Of a stretch of DNA of 64,000 nucleotides, positions 35,833 to 43,595 are shown one piece after another (the first letter of the stretch is position 1; each line of letters begins with the position of its first letter). A program made the translations under genes and the position numbers. Source of the DNA: Rikenellaceae bacterium (lineage in GTDB: Bacteria; Bacteroidota; Bacteroidia; Bacteroidales; Rikenellaceae); the NCBI GenBank assembly GCA_015060045.1, contig SUZH01000008.1, positions 1-64,000 of the forward strand, in the 5' to 3' direction. Under the pieces are notes generated by a model that was not told where the DNA came from, did no database searches, and worked only from the letters and a program-made list of their open reading frames with translations.

Positions 35833-38800
35833 TTATTGCAATAAATTCTCCTTAAATTCTACCTCCACGATGCGCAGTTCGTGGTTGGTCTTATCGCCAT
35901 TCTTGGCCTTGAAGAGGTCCAGCTCCCCGGCCGCGGGGGCAGCTACCTCGACAATCTGGCCGAATTGGTCGCTCTCCTCGCTCGCCCCTTTGAGGCGGAT
36001 GGTGATCTGATCCGTGAGTACCGGTTTGACGTTGAGGTGGATGTAGCCTAAGCTCTTCGGCGTGTTGCCACTCCAAATCAGCTCCTCGTCGGCGTAAATC
36101 TCGATCGGGTAGCTACGCATGCGCCAACCCGTGAGCTTCATGCACACCTCATCCACGCGGGCCCGACGATCCAGCTGGTAGGTGATCCAGGCGGTGCTCG
36201 GTCGGCCGTCGTTCTTCCACTCGCTCAACTCGTTGTCGTCGAAACTCTTCGTTGCCTCCTCCTGATGAACACCTGCCGTAGCCGAGACGATGTTGACATC
36301 GACCTTCGTCGTCGTAAAGGAGGGGGTGAGCGGTGTCTCGCCACGGGTTAAGCGCCCCTCCAACTCATCGCCTGCGATGTAGTCGCTCAGGCCATCTTTG
36401 ACCTCAATCGGCAGGGTCGAAAGCTCAATCTCTGCCCCCTGCAGCCCCTCGGCACTTGCCGTGATGCGCACCTTGCCCGCCTCGGTGAGCGAACGCACCA
36501 GGGCGCGGTTGATACCACACTCGACGGGAAGATCGTGCTTGAGGATGTAGTTATCCTCGCCCTGCGCAATTCCGCCACGCCACTCGGCAGGACCCTCCAC
36601 CTCGAAGTGAATCAGGTGGTTGGCGAGCGGACAGCGGCGACCGACTTGATCCACCACCTCAAACTCCAGAAGCACCATATCGGCGCCGTCAGCCTTCCAA
36701 CCCTTCGGGCTTTGAATCGCTTTCAGGGTGATACGTTGCGGTTTATCAGCTGTTTGCAATGTGGTGCGGCAACACTCCTGGCCGTTTGTGTCATAACCTA
36801 CGGCCACCAACTCGCCCTTCTCGAAGCGCACATCGGGGAAGGTGAAGAGGAAGCGGTAGCTCTGCTCGCCGCGCCCGAGCGACTTGCCGTTGAGCCACAG
36901 CTCGACCTCCTCGGCCGAGGAGACGACATAAATCGGTTTCACGACATCCGCCTTGTAGTTCCAGTGGCCGACGATGTGGATGCGCGGCTGCTCGATATCG
37001 ACCCAACCGTCCCACATCACCTGATGGGCAAAGAAGGGGTCCTTCGGGATGCGCATCGGGTCGGTGACACCACTGCGGCGGTAGTTTTCGTCGCCGCGGA
37101 AGTGGGTGTTTGTGTCCGAGAAAATGATCTTCACACCACCCGAGCTGACGCGGTCGCCCGTGCCGGGGCGCTCGAGCCAATAGTCGTACCAACGGATGAC
37201 ATTCTCGATCGTGAATGCATCCTGGTTGTGGTTGTAGGCGCTCATGTCGTTGCGCTGCTGACCGCGGTAGAGCATGCCCTGGTGGGATACCTTGTTGGCC
37301 TCGTTGCCAACGTGGTAAGGGTAGGAATATTCGTCCCAATATTTACGCAGACCCTCGTCGCGGCAATACTCCATGGCCCACATCGGGTGGTGCTTACTCT
37401 TGTTGATGTAGAGCATCTCGCCGCCATACTCCGCCTCGCGGATGTCGAGCATCTCGCGCGAACCGATGGCACGACCACCGTGCGGATCGAACGCGTCGCG
37501 GATTGCCTTCATTTCGACCATGTGTTCGCGCGAAATCGACTCGTTGCCACACTCATAGAAGATGATGCTCGGGTTGTTGCGGTTGTAGATGATGGCATCG
37601 CGCATCAGCTCCTTGCGCTGTTCCCATTGGCGCCCCTCGCGATCCTTTTCGGCATCTCCTGCGGGCATCGCCTGCATCAGACCCACGCGGTCACACGACT
37701 CGATATCCTGCTTCCAGGGGGTGATGTGCATCCAACGCACCAGATTGGCATTGCCCTCCACCATGAGGCCGTTGCTGTAGTCGCTCAACCAAGCCGGGAT
37801 GCTCATGCCCACGGCCGGCCACTCGTTGCTCGTGCGTTGAGCGAAGCCCTTGATCTGGATCACGCGGTCGTTAAGCCAAATCATGCCGCGGCCGAAGCGG
37901 GTTTTGCGGAATCCGGTGCGGGTTGCGACCTCATCCACCTTGCGACCATCGACCAGGAGGGCGGTCTTGACCGTATACAAATAGCCATAACCCCAGCTCC
38001 AGAAGTGCAGCCCCTCGACCTCGGCGGAGGCCTTCAACGTGGTTGTTTCGCCCGCTTGAATCAGCGTGGGTTCACCCTCGAATTGGCGCACGATCGCTCC
38101 GTCGGGATCGACGACCTGCACCCTGTAAGTGACCTCCTGGGTACGTTTCGTCTCGTTTCTGATCTCCGACTCGGCATGGATCACAGCCGTACGCGACTGG
38201 ATGCGCATCTCGTCGGCGTAGATGTAGACACCCGTCGTCTTGAGGTTGCTATAGAGCGGCAGGGTTTGGTAGAGTTTGTCGGTGACATGCAGCCAGACAT
38301 TTTTGGGAATACCGCCATAGTTGGCGTTGAAGTTGCGATCGCTCCACTGGTATTTCGTTTGGGTGGCTCGCTCCTGGTAAGCCCAGTTGTTGTCGATACG
38401 CAGGGCGATGACATTCTCCCCACCGTAGTTGATGTGCGGCGTGAGATCGAAACCGACGGCCATCGCGCCGTTCTCGTGTAGTCCGATGTGGTGGCCATTG
38501 ATATAAAAATCGGCACCTTGACGAACGCCCTCAAACTCCACGAAGATCTTCTTGTTTTTGTGCTCCTTCTTCAGGCGGAAATGTTTGCGATACCAAACGA
38601 TCGTATCCGTCAGGTCGTGAATATTGAGGCGGAAGGCCTCATCCTCGTTGAAGGGGCGGGGTAGGGTCACCTCTTTCCAATCCCCATCCTCGAAACGCAC
38701 CTCCTTGGCCGCCGGATCATCCCCGACACGGAGCAACCATTCGGCATTGAAATTATATTTCTTGCGACCATCCGAGGCGGTTGCTACTTGGCCAATGCCG

Positions 38801-38838
38801 AGCAAGGCCACGACAAGCAGGAAAATACGCGCTTTCAT
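35833..38838 (-). CDS. GH2-family glycoside hydrolase with C-terminal accessory domains
   Basis: This 1001-aa protein has a signal peptide ('QVATAS'). The GH2 sugar-binding domain ('FVEFEGVRQGADFYINGHHIG'), immunoglobulin-like domain and barrel come first, with 'NPSIIFYECGNESIS' carrying the acid/base Glu and 'HPMWAMEYC' a probable nucleophile. DUF4982-like and Big-like domains follow ('VELWLNGKSLGRGEQ'), and a discoidin-like end ('AWITYQLDRRARVDEVCMKL'). The missing LacZ-type motif around the nucleophile leaves galactosidase, glucuronidase and another exo-activity all possible. It is second in the operon, 50 bp after PL22. Confidence 0.88.
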   Translation of the reverse strand: MKARIFLLVVALLGIGQVATASDGRKKYNFNAEWLLRVGDDPAAKEVRFEDGDWKEVTLPRPFNEDEAFRLNIHDLTDTIVWYRKHFRLKKEHKNKKIFVEFEGVRQGADFYINGHHIGLHENGAMAVGFDLTPHINYGGENVIALRIDNNWAYQERATQTKYQWSDRNFNANYGGIPKNVWLHVTDKLYQTLPLYSNLKTTGVYIYADEMRIQSRTAVIHAESEIRNETKRTQEVTYRVQVVDPDGAIVRQFEGEPTLIQAGETTTLKASAEVEGLHFWSWGYGYLYTVKTALLVDGRKVDEVATRTGFRKTRFGRGMIWLNDRVIQIKGFAQRTSNEWPAVGMSIPAWLSDYSNGLMVEGNANLVRWMHITPWKQDIESCDRVGLMQAMPAGDAEKDREGRQWEQRKELMRDAIIYNRNNPSIIFYECGNESISREHMVEMKAIRDAFDPHGGRAIGSREMLDIREAEYGGEMLYINKSKHHPMWAMEYCRDEGLRKYWDEYSYPYHVGNEANKVSHQGMLYRGQQRNDMSAYNHNQDAFTIENVIRWYDYWLERPGTGDRVSSGGVKIIFSDTNTHFRGDENYRRSGVTDPMRIPKDPFFAHQVMWDGWVDIEQPRIHIVGHWNYKADVVKPIYVVSSAEEVELWLNGKSLGRGEQSYRFLFTFPDVRFEKGELVAVGYDTNGQECCRTTLQTADKPQRITLKAIQSPKGWKADGADMVLLEFEVVDQVGRRCPLANHLIHFEVEGPAEWRGGIAQGEDNYILKHDLPVECGINRALVRSLTEAGKVRITASAEGLQGAEIELSTLPIEVKDGLSDYIAGDELEGRLTRGETPLTPSFTTTKVDVNIVSATAGVHQEEATKSFDDNELSEWKNDGRPSTAWITYQLDRRARVDEVCMKLTGWRMRSYPIEIYADEELIWSGNTPKSLGYIHLNVKPVLTDQITIRLKGASEESDQFGQIVEVAAPAAGELDLFKAKNGDKTNHELRIVEVEFKENLLQ

Positions 38839-38888
38839 AACGGGCAGTTGGGTTCGTAGTGGTTAGGTGTAAAGGAGCAAAAACGGTT

Positions 38889-40214
38889 TTATTCGAGGTC
38901 CGAAATATCGACCATCATCAGCGTCAGGCGCTTGCCGTCGGTGAAGTGACCCGATTGGAAGAGCACCTTCGTGCCGTCGGGGCTGAAGCTCGGGTGGGCA
39001 TGGTCGGGGCGCATCTTGGTATCCGAAACGAGCCAATGACGCTCGCCCGTAGCTACATTGATCACCCATACGTTGCCGCCAAAGGTGTCGCCGGCAGCCC
39101 ATTTGTTGTCGCGCGAGGCGTTGCAGTGCCAGAAGCCGCGACCACGCAGCTGACCCTCCATACCTTGGAGATCATCCTGAAGCTCGACCTGTCCGATGCA
39201 CTCCACATCGTCGTTGCGGAGGTTGATGCGGATGATACCGCTCACCTGCTTGCGCAGACGAGGCTGGAAGCCTAAGATGTTGAAGTAGACATAATCCTTC
39301 GTGGCAAAGGTCTCGTGCGTTACCCAGTCGAGCGGCGTCTCCTTGTAGAGGGGCTTGAAGACCGAACCATCGGCCGTGCAGAACCACATGCGCTGGTGAG
39401 CATCGCCACCCGTCTCGTTGCAGAAGACGATCTCGCCCGGCGTGAAGCGGCTGGCCTGGATGTGTCCCACCTTGAACTCCGTATCGATTACTTTGGTTAC
39501 TTCGCCCGTCGTGAGGTTCATCTTGCGAATGCCGCACAAGGTCGGCTTGATCTTAATCGGCTGGTTCGTCAAGGGAAGGAAGGCGGCCTTCTCCATGCGC
39601 TCACGCTCCTCGGCTGTACCCTCACGCTCGACGGTGATGTAGGCGTAGTCGTCGTTGCAATCTACGGCGTAACCTCCCGGACGACCCATCTCGGTCGGGA
39701 AGGTGGCGATGAACTTCTCGTAGGCGGCCGATTTCTTCACCTTGCCGCGCTTGACGTCAGCAAAGAATTTGTCCAGATCCATGACATACATGTTCCATGC
39801 ACCCTCCTCGCGGCGGCTGATGAACATGCGGTTCGACTTGTTGGCCAGGTAGGCGTTGCCCAGGTTCGGACCCTCGGTGGCCTGGATGATCTTGCCGGTG
39901 GCCATTTCGATGAAGTAGATCTGCGTGGGTCGCCACTTGCGCGTCTGACCGTTGGGCATGGTGCTCTCGATCTCCTCATCGTTGCCGCGGCTCGAGGAGC
40001 GGAACAACAGATACTTGCCGTCGGCTGTCCACATCGGGTCAGTCTGATAGAGGAAACGGTCGTGTTTGAGCGTGTCGGTCAGCATCGTAATCGTGTGGCC
40101 GGTTGCCTCGTCTACGTAGGTCTGCATCTCCGAAGGGGTGCAGTTGCCAAACTGTGCCAAAGCGGTCGAATAAGCCACCGTGGCGAGTACCAGAGTCAGG
40201 AAAAGTTTTTTCAT
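38889..40214 (-). CDS. PL22 oligogalacturonate lyase
   Basis: This 441-aa protein has a signal peptide ('STALAQ'). It forms a seven-bladed propeller with the family's 'MLTDTLKHDRFLYQTDPMWTADGKYLLFRS', 'VGHIQASRF' and 'RPDHAHPSFSPDGTKVLFQS'; the His residues in these segments bind the catalytic metal in known members. It splits short oligogalacturonides to unsaturated monomers. The signal peptide puts this copy in the periplasm. It is the first gene of the eight-gene leftward operon, showing that homogalacturonan fragments are also handled here. Confidence 0.92.
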   Translation of the reverse strand: MKKLFLTLVLATVAYSTALAQFGNCTPSEMQTYVDEATGHTITMLTDTLKHDRFLYQTDPMWTADGKYLLFRSSSRGNDEEIESTMPNGQTRKWRPTQIYFIEMATGKIIQATEGPNLGNAYLANKSNRMFISRREEGAWNMYVMDLDKFFADVKRGKVKKSAAYEKFIATFPTEMGRPGGYAVDCNDDYAYITVEREGTAEERERMEKAAFLPLTNQPIKIKPTLCGIRKMNLTTGEVTKVIDTEFKVGHIQASRFTPGEIVFCNETGGDAHQRMWFCTADGSVFKPLYKETPLDWVTHETFATKDYVYFNILGFQPRLRKQVSGIIRINLRNDDVECIGQVELQDDLQGMEGQLRGRGFWHCNASRDNKWAAGDTFGGNVWVINVATGERHWLVSDTKMRPDHAHPSFSPDGTKVLFQSGHFTDGKRLTLMMVDISDLE

Positions 40215-40240
40215 GGTCGGAGAATTAATACATTATGTTA

Positions 40241-40248
40241 CAAATTTA
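40241..40248 (-). promoter_or_regulatory. -7 promoter box for the eight-gene operon
   Basis: TAAATTTG on the minus strand matches TAnnTTTG and lies 26 bp before the PL22 start codon. The nearest TTTG is only 14 bp further upstream, shorter than the usual spacing. I see no clear TTGTACG site here. Confidence 0.45.
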
Positions 40249-40395
40249 CACACGAAATGGATCAAATAAAATAGAATATTATCCATTTCAATGTCAATTT
40301 GTCCATGTTATCCCCATTTTTTAGTCAACTTTTTGCTGATTGGAGCGATCTGATGGGTGAAATGTGGATTTTTTTTGATGAGGAGCGGTAGGAAG

Positions 40396-40442
40396 TAAAA
40401 AAAGGTGTTTGATCGGCGCATGGGCTTACGATCAAACACCTT
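40396..40442 (-). terminator. Terminator of the DUF3127 gene
   Basis: On the minus strand a perfect 14-bp stem (AAGGTGTTTGATCG with its complement) has a 13-nt loop and is followed by TTTTT. It lies about 50 bp beyond the DUF3127 stop. Confidence 0.9.
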
Positions 40443-40490
40443 GTGTGATGGGAGAGGTAATTGAGTGTACCCCCTCCCTTGTGTGTCGGA

Positions 40491-40871
40491 TTAGAACGGC
40501 AGGTCGTCCACCTCCTGTGTAGGAGCGGTGGCGTAGGTCGGCTCGGCCGTCAAGGGCGGCAGGTCGGGCATCGCGGGAGCGGCTGCCGGAGCAACAGCCT
40601 CCTCAACGGGCTGCAGGCGCCATGCGCGGATGTCGGTAAACCAACGGCCGTTGTACTCGCGAGCGTCGATATTCACCGACACCTGGTAGCGGCTGCCCTC
40701 GCGGAGCTTGGCGACATCGTCGGGACGGTTGAAGAACGTAACGCACATTTTGCGCGTGAAGTTGCCACCATCCGAGTAGTCGAAGATTACATCCTGACGC
40801 TGCCAATCACCACGCGCCGAGGTACCCTTCGTGACGGGCATGATTCTGTATACGGTTCCTTCGAATTCCAT
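40491..40871 (-). CDS. DUF3127 protein, OB-fold-like with SSB-type tail
   Basis: This 126-aa cytoplasmic protein opens with 'MEFEGTVYRIMPVTKGTSARGDWQRQDVIFDY', the DUF3127 pattern, which reads like an OB-fold single-strand binding domain ('CVTFFNRPDDVAKLREGSRYQVSVNIDAREYNGRWFTDIRAW'). An Ala/Pro-rich linker follows, and then an acidic end 'EVDDLPF' much like the C-terminal peptide by which SSB recruits repair proteins. A nucleic-acid role is inferred, not known. It is a single gene with its own terminator. Confidence 0.85.
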   Translation of the reverse strand: MEFEGTVYRIMPVTKGTSARGDWQRQDVIFDYSDGGNFTRKMCVTFFNRPDDVAKLREGSRYQVSVNIDAREYNGRWFTDIRAWRLQPVEEAVAPAAAPAMPDLPPLTAEPTYATAPTQEVDDLPF

Positions 40872-40925
40872 AGTGTTGTAAATGCTTTTTATTGGTATGA
40901 ATGATTTGCTACAAAGATAACGCTT

Positions 40926-41750
40926 TTATTCGGTTTGTTCAACTTTTTGTGGTGCGATTCCCATAAAATCGAGCAACGCCTCGGCCGTGCGTTCGGGCTC
41001 CTCGATAAAGCCCATGTGGCCCGAATTTTCGAGGCGAACGACAGCGGCCTGCGGGTGATTTTGGATCATCGCATCGGCCACCTCGGGGGTGATGTACTCA
41101 TCCTGGCAGCCCAGAATAAAGAGCTGACGGACACTGCTTTGGCGCAACATCTCGTTTTGATCCTTACGCTCGATCATGCCGTTGAGAAGTGCCACGATGC
41201 CTTCGTCCTCGGTGACATGTACCTGCTCGGTGAGGTCCTCGATGTAATCCTTCAGGCGCGTGCGGTTCGTGGCCGCAAAGCCGGCTGCGGGGGCCACGCG
41301 GGCCAACAACTCCTTCTTGCCGCTCTTGACGAGCGCAATTTCGCGGCGACGATTCTCCTTTTTAAGCTCCGTATCGGGGTTGGGGGTCGAGCTGAGCAGC
41401 ACCAGCCCCTCCAACCGCTCGGGATGGCGCTCGGCCAGCGCCAAGGCGACGTAACCGCCCATCGAGTGACCCACCACCGTGAAACGCGCAACGCCGAGCG
41501 AGGTCAGTGTCTCGGCCACCGTGTCGGCCAGGAAATCCATCGAGTGGCACTCTCCTTGCACGACCGAGATGCCATGGCCCGGCAGGTCGAGCGTCACTAC
41601 ACGCGCGCGTTTATAAAGCAGAGGTATGAAATCCTCCCAAACGAGCATCGACTCCAGGTAGCCGTGCAGCAAAACGACACATTTTTCACCCTGCTCCGAG
41701 TCGCAGAGATGAAGGGGTGTTGCCCCCGCCATGATGAATTTTTCGGTCAT
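40926..41750 (-). CDS. Alpha/beta hydrolase
   Basis: This 274-aa protein has the alpha/beta-hydrolase fold: '[10 protein letters not shown]' (oxyanion loop), 'VTLDLPGHG', nucleophile elbow '[18 protein letters not shown]', '[11 protein letters not shown]' with the acidic residue, and '[12 protein letters not shown]' with the catalytic His. It has no signal peptide and its substrate cannot be told. It is divergent from dapF, with a 119-bp shared upstream region, and 54 bp separate it from the DUF3127 gene. Confidence 0.9.
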   Translation of the reverse strand: MTEKFIMAGATPLHLCDSEQGEKCVVLLHGYLESMLVWEDFIPLLYKRARVVTLDLPGHGISVVQGECHSMDFLADTVAETLTSLGVARFTVVGHSMGGYVALALAERHPERLEGLVLLSSTPNPDTELKKENRRREIALVKSGKKELLARVAPAAGFAATNRTRLKDYIEDLTEQVHVTEDEGIVALLNGMIERKDQNEMLRQSSVRQLFILGCQDEYITPEVADAMIQNHPQAAVVRLENSGHMGFIEEPERTAEALLDFMGIAPQKVEQTE

Positions 41751-41820
41751 AAAAGGGATCTATTTTCTGCAATTTTACGCAAATTTTCCCGAAAATAGTC
41801 GATTTTTGTGGAGTTTTTCG

Positions 41821-41828
41821 TAATTTTG
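41821..41828 (+). promoter_or_regulatory. -7 promoter box for dapF
   Basis: TAATTTTG matches TAnnTTTG, about 40 bp before the ATG. No TTTG lies at ideal spacing upstream. Confidence 0.5.
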
Positions 41829-41869
41829 AAACTTAAAGCACCCTTCGTGGAGGGGATGATGCGAGAAAA

Positions 41870-42835
41870 ATGTTGACAACGAACTATATACTTTGTCATG
41901 GATCGGGCAACCGATTTCTGATGCTCGATGCTGTCCGTGAGCCGCAGTTGGAGCGGTTGGCCGACCATCCTGCGCTGGTGGCACGGCTATGCCGCGAAGT
42001 GGGAAAGACCGACGGCCTGCTGCTGACCGTGCGGGTGGAGGATACCTTTGGTATGCGCATGCTGAATACCGACGGTTCGGAGGCCGAGATGTGTGGTAAC
42101 GGCATTCGTTGCGTGGCTCGCCAGGCGCAAGCCTACGTGGGCGAAAAGGATACGTTTGACCTCTTTTCGGGTGGTAAACGCCATGCAATCCGCCGTGAGG
42201 AGCCGATCTTCGGGGCGATTCCGACCTACTGTGTGGCGATCGGGATTCGTCGCTCGACGCCCGATTTCGTGCCGTCAATGGGACGTGCGAAGGGTTTCGT
42301 GGGGGAGGTGATCGAGCAGCTCGATCCGACGCTGAAGTTTACCTACCTCAATCTGGGCAATCCTCATCTGGTGGCCGCTGTGGAGCAGATCGACCTCGAT
42401 CGACTCTCGATGTTGGGCGAAAAGGTAAAGTCTTTGCAGGAGATGCTGCCGCATGGGACAAATGTCAGCCTCTATCGTCCGCTGGGCGATCAGACGATCT
42501 ACACGGCCACCTTTGAGCGTGGGGTAGGGCTCACGGCCTCGTGCGGAACGGCCATGACTGCCTGCTCGACGGCCGCTTGCCTGTTGGGCTATTGCCGTCA
42601 CGGCGAACCGATTACGGTCCGCAACAGCGGCGGCATGGTGCGTTGCTGTTCGATGCTCTCTGACGAGGGGCTGGTAACCACTTTGTCGGGCAATGCCACC
42701 TACGAGGGTGAGGGGGAGATGACGCTCGACCTGGAGAAAGAGACCTTTGCTCTGCAGGGGGCTTTCCGTCCGAGCGAGGAGGAGCGCGCAGCCTATGACC
42801 AATTTTTGAAAACTATTCAAGCAGAAAAACTATGA
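41870..42835 (+). CDS. dapF: Diaminopimelate epimerase-like protein
   Basis: This 321-aa protein has both halves of the DapF fold: 'HGSGNRFLMLDAV', first Cys in 'EAEMCGNGIRCVARQAQAY', 'NLGNPHLVAAVE', and second Cys in 'FERGVGLTASCGTAMTACS'. The enzyme converts LL- to meso-diaminopimelate for lysine and peptidoglycan. Departures from the usual motifs are Arg for Asp in GNDF and Leu for Glu in GET, and the protein is about 45 residues longer than most. DapF remains the best reading, another amino-acid epimerase a minor alternative. Its last codons overlap the next start in ATGA. Confidence 0.82.
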   Translation: MLTTNYILCHGSGNRFLMLDAVREPQLERLADHPALVARLCREVGKTDGLLLTVRVEDTFGMRMLNTDGSEAEMCGNGIRCVARQAQAYVGEKDTFDLFSGGKRHAIRREEPIFGAIPTYCVAIGIRRSTPDFVPSMGRAKGFVGEVIEQLDPTLKFTYLNLGNPHLVAAVEQIDLDRLSMLGEKVKSLQEMLPHGTNVSLYRPLGDQTIYTATFERGVGLTASCGTAMTACSTAACLLGYCRHGEPITVRNSGGMVRCCSMLSDEGLVTTLSGNATYEGEGEMTLDLEKETFALQGAFRPSEEERAAYDQFLKTIQAEKL

Positions 42836-43578
42836 TCAATACGTTACTCAAACATCGTTCGATTCGTAAGTTTAAGTCCACGCCGATTCCCGAGGAGGAG
42901 CTGCGCGAGATGCTGGAGGCGGCTTCGCGTGCCTCGACGTGTGGCAATATGCAGCTCTATTCGCTCATCGTGACCCGTGATAAGGCGATGCGCGAAAAGT
43001 TGCTGCCTTGCCACTTCGGTCAGCAGATGGTTGTGGAGGCTCCTTGTGTGGTGACGGTGTGTGCCGATGTGCATCGCTTCTCGATGTGGTGTGAACAGCG
43101 CGATGCCGAACCGGCTTATGATAACTTCGCCTGGTTCCTGACAGCCACGATCGATGCCCTCTTGGCGGCTCAAAACCTGGTGGTGGCTGCCGAGGCACGC
43201 GGGCTGGGTATCTGCTACCTCGGTACGACGATCTATACGGCCGGTGAAATTGTCAAGACGCTCAACCTCCCGAAGGGTGTGCTGCCCGTGACGACCATCG
43301 TGTTGGGTTATCCCGACGAGAAACCGGAACTGACGGATCGCCTGCCGCAGGATGCCGTAGTCCACTTTGAGCAGTATAACGACTACACGGCGGCCGAGAT
43401 CGATGAGCTGTGGGCCGAACGAGAGGAGTCGGAGCTGACCAAGCAGCTCTTGGCCGAGAACGGACTGCCGAATTTGGCGCGCATCTTTACCGAGCGTCGC
43501 TACGTGAAGGAGGATAATGTGGCTATTTCGCGCAGTTATTTGGAGCTGCTGAAAGAGCGCGGATTTATGAATCAATAA
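42832..43578 (+). CDS. Nitroreductase-family NAD(P)H oxidoreductase (NfsA-like)
   Basis: This 248-aa protein has the nitroreductase opening 'LLKHRSIRKFKSTPIPEEEL', FMN-contact 'ASRASTCGNMQLYSLIV', 'AAEARGLGICYLGT' and 'VLGYPDEKPEL'. It would reduce nitro compounds, quinones or flavin with NAD(P)H in the cytoplasm. It overlaps dapF by 4 bp and precedes the tamL gene by 17 bp. The physiological substrate is unknown. Confidence 0.9.
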   Translation: MINTLLKHRSIRKFKSTPIPEEELREMLEAASRASTCGNMQLYSLIVTRDKAMREKLLPCHFGQQMVVEAPCVVTVCADVHRFSMWCEQRDAEPAYDNFAWFLTATIDALLAAQNLVVAAEARGLGICYLGTTIYTAGEIVKTLNLPKGVLPVTTIVLGYPDEKPELTDRLPQDAVVHFEQYNDYTAAEIDELWAEREESELTKQLLAENGLPNLARIFTERRYVKEDNVAISRSYLELLKERGFMNQ

Positions 43579-43595
43579 CCTTCGTTGGTTGCAGG

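Noticed and set aside
36535-38481. 648-aa plus-strand ORF antisense to GH2
   Set aside because: Shadow of a GH2 gene with catalytic motifs; no domain of its own.
40215-40400. Copy of the TTGTACG motif before the PL22 operon
   Set aside because: The best match on the minus strand (TTTGATCCATTTCGTG) agrees in only about half of the positions.
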